From assembly GCF_900496965.1 (NCBI RefSeq), contig NZ_UFQB01000026.1, positions 31,347 through 95,346 of the forward strand: a DNA stretch of 64,000 nucleotides. The letters are read 5' to 3'. This DNA is from Achromobacter agilis. Its GTDB lineage: Bacteria > Pseudomonadota > Gammaproteobacteria > Burkholderiales > Burkholderiaceae_B. Every line of letters starts with the position of its first letter. The first letter of the stretch is position 1. Positions 50,851 to 59,654 of this stretch are shown in pieces. The notes under the pieces are model-generated. The model saw nothing but the letters and a program-made list of their open reading frames with translations. It was not told the DNA's origin and ran no database searches. The position numbers and the translations under genes were made by a program.

Positions 50851-51627
50851 CTATTTCGGCGGCAGCGATCCCGCCGGGTCGACGGCCTGGCCGTCGTAGC
50901 GCAGTTCGAAATACAGGCCCACCTGCTTGCTGTCGCTGTTGCCCATTTCGGCGATCTTCTGCCCCTGGCTCACGCGCTGCCCTTCCTTGACCAGCAGTTT
51001 GCTGTTGTGGGCGTAGATGCTGAGGAAGCTGGCGTTGTGCTTCACGATCACCAGATGGCCATAGCCGCGCAGGCCGCTGCCCGAATAGGCCACGGTGCCC
51101 GGCGCCGCCGCCACCACCGGCGTGCCCGAGGCGTTGCTGATGACGATGCCGTTGGAACCGGAACCGTCGTAGCCGCGCGTGACCTTGCCCTGGGCGGGCC
51201 ACACCAGCGAGATCGCGCCCGGCGGCGCCGTGCGCCGCCGCGCCGAGGACGAGGACTTCGACGAAGACTGCGCTTTGCTCCTGGCCTTGCTGGGCGTGGA
51301 CGCGCGCGCCTGGCCGGCGGGCGGATCGACCCGCAGCACCTGCCCGACCTCGATGGCATTGGCGTTCGACAATTTGTTCCAGCGCACCAGGTCGCTCACG
51401 CTCGCGCCCTGCTTGCGCGCGATCTGGGTCAGCGTATCGCCCGACTGCACGCGGTAGTAGCCCGGTTGGACCTTGGTGGTGCCGCAAGCGGACAGCAGGA
51501 CCAGCAGCGCGACCCCCAGGATGCCGGCCCAGCGGCGCAAGGGCGTGCTTGCCCGGCTGGCGCCGAGGGCCGGTGCGGCATGACGCGTGACAGGAGCGAG
51601 CAAGATCGGGGAGGTCGAGGAAAGCAC
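50851..51627 (-). CDS. NlpD-like LysM/degenerate M23 lipoprotein
   Basis: A lipoprotein (lipobox LLVLLSACG) with one LysM domain (YYRVQSGDTLTQIARKQG) and a C-terminal M23/LytM domain joined by a Ser/Lys-rich linker. The zinc ligands of active M23 enzymes are missing: the first His/Asp pair is replaced in SNGIVIS and the final HxH in VGLYFEL. That is the pattern of NlpD and EnvC, which activate cell-wall amidases instead of cutting peptidoglycan. The start is uncertain; I take GTG 51627, because an ATG at 51768 lies inside the divergent gene. No rpoS is adjacent. Confidence 0.8.
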   Translation of the reverse strand: MLSSTSPILLAPVTRHAAPALGASRASTPLRRWAGILGVALLVLLSACGTTKVQPGYYRVQSGDTLTQIARKQGASVSDLVRWNKLSNANAIEVGQVLRVDPPAGQARASTPSKARSKAQSSSKSSSSARRRTAPPGAISLVWPAQGKVTRGYDGSGSNGIVISNASGTPVVAAAPGTVAYSGSGLRGYGHLVIVKHNASFLSIYAHNSKLLVKEGQRVSQGQKIAEMGNSDSKQVGLYFELRYDGQAVDPAGSLPPK

Positions 51628-51741
51628 TGAAACCTGGGGCACTGAAATCGAAGGTCGGTATGAAGTGCGTTCAAGGGTACCAAGATTTTCGCCGTTCCGC
51701 GCCGGATGCCGGGGCGGGTCCGCGCGGGTAGAATGCCAGCC

Positions 51742-52170
51742 ATGCCTAGCCAGATCCGCCTCCAGCACCTCGGAAGCGCCGCGCGCGTCCAGGCCGTGCT
51801 ATGGCTGGCGCTTCTGGCGCTGACGCTGCGCGCGCTGGTTCCAGCGGGCTACATGCCCGACGCCCGCGCGCTGCATGACGGCCGCCTGGAAGTCACGTTC
51901 TGCTCCGCCGCCGGCGATCTGTCGTCGTTCGAACTGGTGCTGCCGTCCAGCGGCAAGGGCAAGGCCGGCCACGATGCCGCCGGCGCCGGCGCGCAATGTC
52001 CCTTTGGCCTGCTGGCGCACCTGACGCCCGCGCCCGTCTCCACACCCACCCTCCTCGTGCTGGCGGCCGGCCGGCACGTGCCGCTCAAGCCCGCCCACGG
52101 CGCCCTGCCTTCGCAAGGCGCCCATGGCCCGCCGCTCGGTTCGCGCGCCCCGCCCTCCTCCCTCGCCTGA
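51742..52170 (+). CDS. DUF2946 family protein (copper cluster)
   Basis: A 142-residue protein with one N-terminal hydrophobic segment (about 16-33), the DUF2946 block LRALVPAGYMPDARALHDG and cysteines in VTFCSAAGD (Cys54) and GAQCPFGLLAH (Cys86). It is the first of four same-strand genes that include Sco1 and PCuAC copper chaperones, so a role with copper is likely. Earlier in-frame ATGs at 51706 and 51733 are possible. Base composition matches its neighbours. Confidence 0.8.
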   Translation: MPSQIRLQHLGSAARVQAVLWLALLALTLRALVPAGYMPDARALHDGRLEVTFCSAAGDLSSFELVLPSSGKGKAGHDAAGAGAQCPFGLLAHLTPAPVSTPTLLVLAAGRHVPLKPAHGALPSQGAHGPPLGSRAPPSSLA

Positions 52171-52231
52171 CTCCGCCTGACCGCGCGGCCCCGCCGCGCG
52201 CCCTGCCGATACGTCAACCGACGAGGTTTTC

Positions 52232-52852
52232 ATGCACTCTCCCATCCTGCGCGCGCCCGCCGGCGCGCCGACGCACGCGCCCGATCCCCGGCGCCGCCTG
52301 CTGTTGTCTTCCCTTGCCCTGCTCGCCCTCGCGGGCTGCGGCCCCGATGCCCCGAAACTGCACGGCATGGACCTGTCCGGCATGACGGACGGCGATTTCC
52401 AGTTGCAGGACACCGATGGCCAGACACGCCGGCTGGCCGACTACCGGGGCCATCCGGTGATGCTGTTCTTCGGTTTCACGCAGTGCCCCGACATCTGCCC
52501 CACGGCGCTCACGCGCGCCGTCGAGATCAAGGGCCTGCTGGGTACGGACGCCGACAAGCTGCGCGTGCTGTTCATCACGGTCGACCCCGAACGCGACACG
52601 CCCGAGATCCTGCGCGCCTATACCCAGGCCTTCGATCCCGGGTTCATCGGCCTGCGCGGCGATGCGGAACAGACGCGCGCCGCGGCCCAATCGTTCAAGG
52701 TGTTCTACCAGAAGGTCCCCACCGGCTCGTCCTACACCATGGACCACACCGCGCTGACCTACGTCATCGACGCCCAGGGCAAGCTGCGCATCGCCCTGCG
52801 CCACCAGCAGAGCGCGCAGGAATGCGCGGACGATCTGCGCACCGTGCTCTGA
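52232..52852 (+). CDS. Sco1/SenC-family copper chaperone lipoprotein
   Basis: A 206-residue thioredoxin-fold lipoprotein (lipobox LALAGC, Cys36). The copper site is complete: Cys85 and Cys89 in TQCPDICPTAL and His172 in YTMDHTALTYV. Sco proteins deliver copper to, or maintain thiols of, haem-copper oxidases from outside the inner membrane. It is followed 28 bases later by PCuAC and then regB, regA and cyo, a linkage that resembles the prrB-prrC(senC)-prrA locus of Rhodobacter. Confidence 0.92.
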   Translation: MHSPILRAPAGAPTHAPDPRRRLLLSSLALLALAGCGPDAPKLHGMDLSGMTDGDFQLQDTDGQTRRLADYRGHPVMLFFGFTQCPDICPTALTRAVEIKGLLGTDADKLRVLFITVDPERDTPEILRAYTQAFDPGFIGLRGDAEQTRAAAQSFKVFYQKVPTGSSYTMDHTALTYVIDAQGKLRIALRHQQSAQECADDLRTVL

Positions 52853-52880
52853 CACCGTCATCATCGAAAAGGAATCCGTC

Positions 52881-53369
52881 ATGAAAAAAACCGCGATCAA
52901 GTCCCTTGCCGCCGCCTTCGCCCTGTGCGTATTCGCCGGCGCCGCGCCTGCCGCCTTCGCCCAGGACGCCTCCGTGTCGGTGGAAGACCCCTGGGTCCGC
53001 GCCACCGCGCCCAACCAGCACGCCACCGGCGTCTTCATGCGCCTGACCTCCGCCGCGCCGGGCCGGCTCGTCGCCGTGGAATCGCAGGCCGCCAAGCACG
53101 TGGAGATCCACGAAATGGCCATGCAGGACAACGTGATGAAGATGCGCCAGGTCCCGGGCATCGACCTGCCGGCCGGCCAGGCGGTCGAACTCAAGCCCGG
53201 CAGCTACCACGTGATGCTGATCGATCTGGCCCGCCAGATCGCGCCGGGCGAACATGTCGCGCTGACGCTGGTCGTCGAGGACACCAGGCGGCAGCAGCGG
53301 CGCATCGCCGTGGACGCGGTGGCGCGCCCCCTGAACGCCGCCGCGCCCGCGGCCGGCCATGGGCACTGA
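52881..53369 (+). CDS. PCu(A)C periplasmic copper chaperone
   Basis: A 162-residue exported protein (signal peptide to about residue 28, AFAQ). The copper(I) motif H(M)X10MX21HXM is exact: His77, Met88, His110, Met112. PCuAC hands copper to Sco1 or directly to oxidase subunits. It also ends in a His-rich tail (GHGH), another possible metal site. AAAGGAA precedes the ATG. Fits an operon with sco1. Confidence 0.93.
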   Translation: MKKTAIKSLAAAFALCVFAGAAPAAFAQDASVSVEDPWVRATAPNQHATGVFMRLTSAAPGRLVAVESQAAKHVEIHEMAMQDNVMKMRQVPGIDLPAGQAVELKPGSYHVMLIDLARQIAPGEHVALTLVVEDTRRQQRRIAVDAVARPLNAAAPAAGHGH

Positions 53370-53600
53370 GGCGCCTTGGCCATCCACTGACGCGGCAGCT
53401 TGAATATTAGGGACACTCTCGTGCCTCCACCCGCAGGCGGCTCTCCCTGATTCGCCATACAATGCCTGCACATCCGACGCCGGCGCCCCCTTGAGCGCGC
53501 CGGCCGCCGGCGCCTGGCGCGCCGCGCCCCGGATGCCAGCGTTCCGCGCACCCGGGCGCTTGATCCGCCGGCCGGCTGGCCGGCCCCTCTGTATCTGGAT

Positions 53601-54794
53601 ATGCCCGGTAGTTCCGCCTTTTCCTTCCTGCGTACCCTCTGCAGCCTGCGCTGGCTCGCCATCGCGGGCCAGGCCGCCACCATCCTGCTGGCCAGCGGCG
53701 CGCTGGGCCTTGCCCTGCCGCTCGAGCCGCTATGGCTGGGCGTGGGCGCGCTGATCGGGTTCAACGTCTATGCCAGCCTGCGGCTGCGCCACCGCCGCGA
53801 TCTCTCCCACGCCACGGCGTTCGGCCATCTGTTCGTGGACATGGCGGTGCTTGCCTGGATGGTGGGCTGGAGCGGCGGCATCAATAACCCATTCGGGATG
53901 ATGTTCCTGATCCTGACCGCGCTGGCGGCCCTGGCGCTGCCGCGCAACTGGGCGCTGGCGGCGGCCGTGGCGGGAATATCCGGCTACGCGGCCGCCGCCA
54001 TCTTCGGCCAGCCGCTACGCGGCGAGGTGGACACCCACAACCTGCTGCTGTGGGGCATGGGCGCCAATTTCCTGATTTCCGTCGTGGTGGTGCTGGTGTT
54101 CTCGACCCGGCTGGCCTCGGACCTGCGCGCGCGCGAGCGCGAACTGGCCAGGCTGCGCGAGCGCTTCACCCGCAACGAAGGCATCGTCGCGCTGGCCACC
54201 CACGCGGCGGCCATGGCGCATGAGCTGAACACCCCGCTGGCGACCATGACGCTGCTGGCCGACGAGATCGCCGCCGAGGTCAAGGATGACGACCTGCGCG
54301 CCGACGTATCCACGCTCAGCCAGCTGCTGGCCCTGTGCCGGGAACGTATCCGCAATCTGGCGGTCCCAACCGCGGTGGACCTGGTCCGCGTGGTGGGACA
54401 ATGGCGCCTGATCCGACCGACCATCGATTTGCAGCGCTCGGGCGCCCTCCCCAGCAGCCTGCGGGTCGATCCGGCCATCGCCCATCTATTGCAGGCGCTC
54501 CTGAACAATGCGGCGGACGCGGGCGAGTCCGCCAACGCGCCGCGCGTAGACCTGCATCTGGAATATGGCTATGGCGCCTTGCGCGGCGAAGTCCGGGACT
54601 ACGGCCGGGGCTTCGACCCCGACCATACCCTGCTGCCGGCCACCAGCCTGTTCAATAGCGGCAAGCCGGGAGGGCTGGGCGTGGGCCTGGCGCTGTCGCA
54701 CGCCACGGTCGAACAGCTGGGAGGCGAAATGACGATGACTCCGGCGGACGGGGGCGGCACCCGCATCCGCTTTTATCTCCCCCTCGGGACCTGA
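53601..54794 (+). CDS. regB: Redox-sensing histidine kinase of the RegB/PrrB/ActS type
   Basis: A 397-residue kinase with six transmembrane helices in the first 170 residues. The quinone-sensing motif GGINNPF is at 92-98 (GGxxNPF consensus). The H-box MAHELNTPLATM has phospho-His207. The redox box QLLALCRERI carries Cys246, the residue that controls kinase activity in RegB. Catalytic boxes are ALLNNAADAG (N), RDYGRGFD (G1) and GGLGVGLAL (G2). It is one base upstream of its regulator. Confidence 0.92.
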   Translation: MPGSSAFSFLRTLCSLRWLAIAGQAATILLASGALGLALPLEPLWLGVGALIGFNVYASLRLRHRRDLSHATAFGHLFVDMAVLAWMVGWSGGINNPFGMMFLILTALAALALPRNWALAAAVAGISGYAAAAIFGQPLRGEVDTHNLLLWGMGANFLISVVVVLVFSTRLASDLRARERELARLRERFTRNEGIVALATHAAAMAHELNTPLATMTLLADEIAAEVKDDDLRADVSTLSQLLALCRERIRNLAVPTAVDLVRVVGQWRLIRPTIDLQRSGALPSSLRVDPAIAHLLQALLNNAADAGESANAPRVDLHLEYGYGALRGEVRDYGRGFDPDHTLLPATSLFNSGKPGGLGVGLALSHATVEQLGGEMTMTPADGGGTRIRFYLPLGT

Positions 54795-54795
54795 T

Positions 54796-55350
54796 ATGCT
54801 GAATCCAACCGACCTGGGCCTGCTGATCGACGACGACGAGCTTTACGTGCGCACGCTGCAGCGCAGCCTGTCGCGGCGCGGCCTGGAAACCCGCACCGCC
54901 ACCGGCATCGCGGAGGCCCTGCGCGTGGCCGAGGAGATCCGCCCCGCCTTCGCTCTGGTGGACCTGCGGCTGGGCGAGGACTCCGGCCTGACCCTGATCC
55001 GTCCGTTGCGCGCCCTGCGCCCGGACATGCGGATCCTGCTGGTTACCGGCTACGCCAGCGTGGCCACCGCCGTCGAGGCCATCAAGCGCGGCGCAGACGA
55101 TTACCTGCCCAAGCCGGCCACTGCGCCGATGATCCTGCGCACCCTGGGTCTGGTGAAGCCGGAATCCGTTACGATCGAAACCACCATGACGCCCCTGCAC
55201 CGCCTAGAATGGGAACACATCCATCAGGCACTGCACGAGACCGGCGGCAACGTCTCGGCCGCCGCTCGCCTGCTGGGCATGCACCGGCGCTCCCTGCAGC
55301 GCAAGCTGGCCAAGAAGCCGGGGCCGGAACGCGAAATGCTGGTGGATTGA
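54796..55350 (+). CDS. regA: Redox response regulator of the RegA/PrrA/ActR type
   Basis: A 184-residue regulator. The receiver has Asp12-14, phospho-Asp56 (ALVDLRLGEDSG) and Lys106, with GYASVATAVEAIKRGADDYL typical of RegA. A proline-spaced linker leads to a Fis-type helix-turn-helix at 151-171 (GGNVSAAARLLGMHRRSLQR), which is nearly invariant in the family. RegA controls oxidase and redox genes by binding GCGRC-N5-GYCGC-like palindromes; three such sites follow directly downstream. Confidence 0.94.
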   Translation: MLNPTDLGLLIDDDELYVRTLQRSLSRRGLETRTATGIAEALRVAEEIRPAFALVDLRLGEDSGLTLIRPLRALRPDMRILLVTGYASVATAVEAIKRGADDYLPKPATAPMILRTLGLVKPESVTIETTMTPLHRLEWEHIHQALHETGGNVSAAARLLGMHRRSLQRKLAKKPGPEREMLVD

Positions 55351-55360
55351 TTTGTGCGGA

Positions 55361-55377
55361 TGCGACAAAACGTCGCA
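55361..55377. promoter_or_regulatory. RegA-type palindrome 1 upstream of cyo
   Basis: TGCGAC-AAAAC-GTCGCA, perfect 6-base dyad with a five-base spacer, 11 bases after the regA stop. It agrees with the RegA/RegR family recognition pattern GCG-RC-N5-GYCGC. Confidence 0.65.
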
Positions 55378-55394
55378 CACCCCGCATGTGCGAG

Positions 55395-55411
55395 TGCGAC
55401 ATATCGTCGCA
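55395..55411. promoter_or_regulatory. RegA-type palindrome 2 upstream of cyo
   Basis: TGCGAC-ATATC-GTCGCA, identical dyad to sites 1 and 3. It is 34 bases downstream of site 1, close to three helical turns, so two dimers could bind on one face. Confidence 0.65.
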
Positions 55412-55493
55412 CCCGGGAACCTCCCCCCTTCCTGTGCCCCCCCCTAGGAAAACCCTGAATCTGCTCCTCTTGGGGCGGAATCCTCCCAGGCAA

Positions 55494-55510
55494 TGCGACC
55501 ATTCGTCGCA
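55494..55510. promoter_or_regulatory. RegA-type palindrome 3 upstream of cyo
   Basis: TGCGAC-CATTC-GTCGCA, the copy nearest the oxidase genes, four bases before an Anr/Fnr-type box and 99 bases after site 2. Confidence 0.65.
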
Positions 55511-55513
55511 TGC

Positions 55514-55527
55514 TTGACCCAAATCAA
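55514..55527. promoter_or_regulatory. Anr/Fnr-type box upstream of cyo
   Basis: TTGAC-CCAA-ATCAA matches the Anr/Fnr consensus TTGAY-N4-ATCAA at all ten defined positions. Together with the adjacent RegA-type palindromes it indicates oxygen and redox control of the oxidase operon. Confidence 0.65.
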
Positions 55528-55609
55528 GCCGATAGGATGGACGTTGCTGCCTAGCAGCACTTCCGCTTGCTGCTATGCAGCATTTTCCACCTTCCATCCA
55601 AGGCTGTAC

Positions 55610-56518
55610 GTGAAACACCCCCTCCTTGCGACCCTTACGCGCATTCTCAGCGTCGGCGCGGTCATGCTGCTTGGCGGCTGCAACATGGAAATCCTCTCCC
55701 CCAAGGGAGATATCGGCATCCAGGAAAGGACTTTGCTGTTCACGACGACCGGGCTGATGCTCATCGTCGTGATTCCGGTCATTGTCATGATCCTGGCCTT
55801 TGCCTGGAAATACCGCGCATCCAACACCAAAGCTGACTACCAGCCCAAGTGGGCCCACTCCACGGCGATCGAAGTCGTGGTCTGGACCATCCCTTGTATC
55901 ATCGTGGCCATCCTGGCCGTGATCACCTGGCGCTCGACGCATGCGCTGGATCCCTACAAGCCGCTCGTGTCCGAACACAAGCCGGTGACCATCGAGGTGG
56001 TTTCGCTGGATTGGAAGTGGCTGTTCATCTACCCCGAGTACGACATCGCCACGGTCAACGAGATCGCCTTCCCCGTCGATGTTCCGGTCAACTTCCGGAT
56101 CACCTCGGCCACGGTCATGAACTCGTTCTTCATCCCCCAGCTGGGCAGCCAGATCTACTCGATGGCTGGCATGGAGACCAAGCTGCACCTGAACGCGCGC
56201 GAAGCCGGCACCTATGCGGGCATCTCGGCCAACTACAGCGGCGCCGGCTTCTCCGGCATGCGCTTCAAGGCCATCGCCATGCCGCAGGAAGGGTTCGACA
56301 ACTGGGTCAAGGAAGCCAAGGCGGCCCCGACCGCGCTGACCCCCGAGGTCTATGCGGAGCTGACCAAGCGCAGCGAACACAACGCGGTCGTCAAGTACTC
56401 CTCGGCGCCCCCCGCCATGTTTGATTTCATTCTTGGCAGCACCATGACCAAGATGGCCGGCGTGGACTCCGCCACGTGCACCCCCACGTCGAACAATCTG
56501 ATCGCAGGAATTAACTAA
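55610..56518 (+). CDS. cyoA: Cytochrome o ubiquinol oxidase subunit II
   Basis: A 302-residue lipoprotein subunit (lipobox LLGGCN, Cys24) with two transmembrane helices and a periplasmic cupredoxin domain. It lacks the CuA cysteines, as in quinol oxidases; [20 protein letters not shown] stands at the former copper site. The start is GTG 55610, with AAGG nine bases upstream; this gives the normal CyoA start. The frame runs open back to 55493 through the Fnr box, so the earlier starts are rejected. Confidence 0.93.
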   Translation: MKHPLLATLTRILSVGAVMLLGGCNMEILSPKGDIGIQERTLLFTTTGLMLIVVIPVIVMILAFAWKYRASNTKADYQPKWAHSTAIEVVVWTIPCIIVAILAVITWRSTHALDPYKPLVSEHKPVTIEVVSLDWKWLFIYPEYDIATVNEIAFPVDVPVNFRITSATVMNSFFIPQLGSQIYSMAGMETKLHLNAREAGTYAGISANYSGAGFSGMRFKAIAMPQEGFDNWVKEAKAAPTALTPEVYAELTKRSEHNAVVKYSSAPPAMFDFILGSTMTKMAGVDSATCTPTSNNLIAGIN

Positions 56519-56520
56519 CA

Positions 56521-58497
56521 ATGCTCGGGAAACTCACCCTCGAGGCCATTCCGTACCATGAACCCATCGTCATGGTTACGCTGGCCGCCGTGTGCCTGGG
56601 AGGCCTAGCGGTCTTCGGCGCCATCACCTACTTCCGCAAGTGGAAGTATCTCTGGACGGAATGGCTGACCTCGGTCGACCACAAGCGTATCGGCGTGATG
56701 TACATCATCGTCGCCCTGATCATGCTGCTGCGCGGCTTCGCCGACGCCATCATGATGCGTACCCAGCTGGCGGTCGCTTCCGCCGACTCCGCCGGCTTCC
56801 TGCCGCCCCACCACTACGACCAGATCTTCACCGCCCACGGCGTCATCATGATTTTCTTCATGGCGATGCCCTTCATCACCGGGCTGATGAACCTCGTGGT
56901 GCCGCTGCAGATCGGCGCCCGCGACGTGGCCTACCCGTTCCTGAACTCGCTGAGCTTCTGGCTGTTCGGCGCCGGCGTCGCGCTGATGATGATCTCGCTG
57001 TTCGTCGGTGAATTCGCCGCGACCGGCTGGCTCGCCTATCCGCCGCTCTCCGGGCTGGACTACAGCCCGAGCGTGGGGGTGGACTACTACATCTGGGCGC
57101 TCCAGATATCCGGGTTGGGCACCACGCTTAGCGGCATCAACTTCATCGTGACCATCCTGCGCATGCGCGCGCCGGGCATGAGCCTGATGAAGATGCCGAT
57201 CTTCACCTGGACCTCGCTGGTTACCAACGTTCTGATCGTCGCCGCCTTCCCCGTGCTGGCCGCAACGCTCGCGCTGCTGACGATGGACCGCTACCTGGGC
57301 ACGCACTTCTTCACGAACGACATGGGCGGCAACGTCATGATGTACGTGAACCTGATCTGGATCTGGGGCCACCCCGAGGTCTACATCCTGGTGCTGCCGG
57401 CGTTCGGCGTGTACTCGGAAATCGTCGCCACCTTCGCCCGCAAGACCCTGTTCGGCTACAAGTCCATGGTCTACGCCACGGCCGCCATCGGCGTGCTGTC
57501 GTTCCTGGTCTGGCTGCACCACTTCTTCACCATGGGTGCGGGAGCCAACGTCAATGCCTTCTTCGGCATCGCGACAATGATCATCTCGATCCCGACCGGG
57601 GCCAAGATTTTCAACTGGCTGTTCACCATCTACCGCGGCCGCCTGCGCATCACGACTCCGGTGCTGTGGACGCTGGGCTTCATGATCGTCTTCGTCATCG
57701 GCGGCATGACCGGCGTGATGCTGGCCATCCCCGGCGTGTCCTTCGTGCTGCACAACAGCCTGTTCCTGATCGCCCACTTCCACAACACCATCATCGGTGG
57801 CGTGGTGTTCGGCTGCATCGCGGGCATGACCTACTGGTTCCCGAAGGCGTTCGGCTTCACGCTGAACGAGCGTCTGGGCCGCTACTCGTTCTACTGCTGG
57901 TTCGTCGGCTTCTTCATGGCCTTCATGCCTCTGTACATCCTGGGCTTCAAGGGCATGACGCGCCGCCTGAACCACTACGACAACCCGGAATGGCAGCCGT
58001 ACCTGCTCGTCGCCCTCGCCGGCGCCGCGCTGATCATGCTGGGCATCTGGTTCTTGCTGCAGCAAGTGTTCGTGTCCGTCCGCCAGCGCAAGCAAAACCA
58101 GGACGTCACCGGCGATCCCTGGGATGGCCGCACGCTGGAATGGTCGATCTCGTCGCCGGCTCCTTTCTACAACTTCGCCCACGTTCCTCACGTCGATGAA
58201 CTGGACCAGTTCTGGGAAGACAAGCAAAGCGGCAAGGCGTACAAGCGCCCGGCCAAGTACGAAGACATCCACATGCCGAAGAACACCGCCGCGGGCGTAT
58301 TCATCGGCGCCTTTGGCCTGGTCATGTGCTTTGCCCTGATCTGGCACATCTGGTGGCTGTCCATCGTCGGTTTCGTCGGCATGATCGGTTCGTTCATCGT
58401 CCGCGCCTATGACCGCGACGTCGACTACTGGGTCCCGGCCGCGGAAGTCGAACGCATCGAAAACGCTCACTTTGACAAAATGCAGAAGGCCGCCTGA
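56521..58497 (+). CDS. cyoB: Cytochrome o ubiquinol oxidase subunit I
   Basis: A 658-residue catalytic subunit with about 15 helices. The haem-copper site is complete: [14 protein letters not shown] with the low-spin haem ligand, [16 protein letters not shown] with the CuB histidine and tyrosine, WLHHFFTMG, and [12 protein letters not shown]. Ubiquinol oxidation at this subunit pumps protons. Starts two bases after the cyoA stop. Confidence 0.97.
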   Translation: MLGKLTLEAIPYHEPIVMVTLAAVCLGGLAVFGAITYFRKWKYLWTEWLTSVDHKRIGVMYIIVALIMLLRGFADAIMMRTQLAVASADSAGFLPPHHYDQIFTAHGVIMIFFMAMPFITGLMNLVVPLQIGARDVAYPFLNSLSFWLFGAGVALMMISLFVGEFAATGWLAYPPLSGLDYSPSVGVDYYIWALQISGLGTTLSGINFIVTILRMRAPGMSLMKMPIFTWTSLVTNVLIVAAFPVLAATLALLTMDRYLGTHFFTNDMGGNVMMYVNLIWIWGHPEVYILVLPAFGVYSEIVATFARKTLFGYKSMVYATAAIGVLSFLVWLHHFFTMGAGANVNAFFGIATMIISIPTGAKIFNWLFTIYRGRLRITTPVLWTLGFMIVFVIGGMTGVMLAIPGVSFVLHNSLFLIAHFHNTIIGGVVFGCIAGMTYWFPKAFGFTLNERLGRYSFYCWFVGFFMAFMPLYILGFKGMTRRLNHYDNPEWQPYLLVALAGAALIMLGIWFLLQQVFVSVRQRKQNQDVTGDPWDGRTLEWSISSPAPFYNFAHVPHVDELDQFWEDKQSGKAYKRPAKYEDIHMPKNTAAGVFIGAFGLVMCFALIWHIWWLSIVGFVGMIGSFIVRAYDRDVDYWVPAAEVERIENAHFDKMQKAA

Positions 58498-58500
58498 GCC

Positions 58501-59115
58501 ATGATTCAAGCCGTAGCCACCCACCCCCACGCGGGTCACGACGATCACGCGCATCACGACGATGGATCCAAGACCGTATTCGGTTTCTGGGTCTATCTGA
58601 TGAGCGACTTGCTGATCTTTTCGGTGCTGTTCGCCACGTTCGCGGTGTTGTCCAACGCCACCGCGGGCGGCCCGACCGGCAAGGAACTGTTCGACCTGAA
58701 GTTCGTGCTGGTCGAAACGCTGTTGCTGCTGTTCTCCAGCTTCACCTTCGGCATGGCCAACCTGAACGTGCACGCCAACAACAAGAGCCGTGCAATGGGC
58801 TGGTTGATGGTGACGTTCCTGTTCGGCGCGGGCTTCATCGCGATGGAAGTCTATGAATTCCATCACTTGATCACCGAAGGCGCGGGCCCGGGCCGCAGCG
58901 CGTACCTGTCGGCGTTCTTCACGCTGATCGGCACGCACGGCCTGCACGTCACCTTCGGCCTGATCTGGATCATCGTCCTGCTGGACATGATCCGCCGCCA
59001 TGGCCTGGATTCGATCAACAAGCGTCGCCTGGCGTGCCTGAGCCTGTTCTGGCACTTCCTGGACATCGTCTGGATCTGCGTCTTCACCTTCGTCTATCTT
59101 CTGGGAGCCCTCTGA
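58501..59115 (+). CDS. cyoC: Cytochrome o ubiquinol oxidase subunit III
   Basis: A 204-residue five-helix subunit. A histidine-rich N terminus ([14 protein letters not shown]) precedes the family block [36 protein letters not shown] and [17 protein letters not shown] are also typical. It lies three bases after cyoB and its stop overlaps the cyoD start. Confidence 0.95.
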   Translation: MIQAVATHPHAGHDDHAHHDDGSKTVFGFWVYLMSDLLIFSVLFATFAVLSNATAGGPTGKELFDLKFVLVETLLLLFSSFTFGMANLNVHANNKSRAMGWLMVTFLFGAGFIAMEVYEFHHLITEGAGPGRSAYLSAFFTLIGTHGLHVTFGLIWIIVLLDMIRRHGLDSINKRRLACLSLFWHFLDIVWICVFTFVYLLGAL

Positions 59116-59465
59116 TGTCGCACTCCGCTGCGGCCGCACACGGCCACGACGATCACGCCGCCGACCACGGCAGCCTGAAGTCCTACATCATCGGTTTCGT
59201 GCTCTCGCTGCTTCTCACCTTCGGCTCTTTCGGCCTGGTGATGAACGGCGCGCTGTCCCACACCGCCACGATCATCGGCGTGGTGGCGCTGTGCGTGCTC
59301 CAGCTGCTGGTGCAGCTGGTGTACTTCCTGCACATGGGCGCATCGAAGTCGGCCCGCGACAACCTGGCCACGTTCGTCTTCACCTTGATGATCATCTCCA
59401 TCATCGTCGGCGGCTCCGCCTGGGTGCTGTACAACATGAACGTCAACATGGGTCACGCCATGTAA
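59115..59465 (+). CDS. cyoD: Cytochrome o ubiquinol oxidase subunit IV
   Basis: A 116-residue three-helix subunit needed for assembly of the CuB site. It begins with a His-rich stretch (AHGHDDHAADHG) like cyoC and has LKSYIIGFVLSLLLTFGSFG and LQLLVQLVYFLHMG. The ATG overlaps the cyoC stop by one base. No cyoE (haem O synthase) follows; a strong terminator comes 25 bases later. Confidence 0.95.
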   Translation: MSHSAAAAHGHDDHAADHGSLKSYIIGFVLSLLLTFGSFGLVMNGALSHTATIIGVVALCVLQLLVQLVYFLHMGASKSARDNLATFVFTLMIISIIVGGSAWVLYNMNVNMGHAM

Positions 59466-59490
59466 TGACGGCTTGCCGTTGAAGCAGGAA

Positions 59491-59514
59491 AAGGCGCCTT
59501 CGGGCGCCTTTTTT
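59491..59514 (+). terminator. Terminator of the cyoABCD operon
   Basis: AAGGCGCC and GGCGCCTT pair over eight bases around a TTCG tetraloop, followed by a run of T to 59514. It ends the cyo transcript 26 bases after the cyoD stop. Confidence 0.92.
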
Positions 59515-59585
59515 CGTTTTTGCCGCGGCCGCCGGCGGGTATCCCGGCCAGAATTTGCGCGCGGCCAAAGAGAAAGAGGCAATTT

Positions 59586-59609
59586 CGTTATATATTTCGC
59601 TATACAGCG
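59586..59609. promoter_or_regulatory. ModE-like operator upstream of the NifQ-like gene
   Basis: CGTTATAT (59586-59593) and ATACAGCG (59602-59609) are imperfect inverted half-sites separated by eight bases. The length and the CGTTATAT half-site match the E. coli modA operator bound by ModE with molybdate. It lies 46 bases before the NifQ-like start, in an AT-rich gap between the cyo terminator and that gene. Inferred from recalled consensus. Confidence 0.5.
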
Positions 59610-59654
59610 ATTTGATTAACACATCAATTTTCAAGCGGCAGCCGCCGTCCGCCC

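Noticed and set aside
55493..55609. Earlier start for cyoA (ATG 55493)
   Set aside because: It would place coding sequence over a RegA palindrome and the Anr/Fnr box and add 39 residues before the lipoprotein signal.
56605..59139. 844-codon minus-strand open frame antisense to cyoB and cyoC
   Set aside because: Composition is dominated by Asp, His, Gln and Arg, as expected of the complement of membrane-protein codons; no family features.
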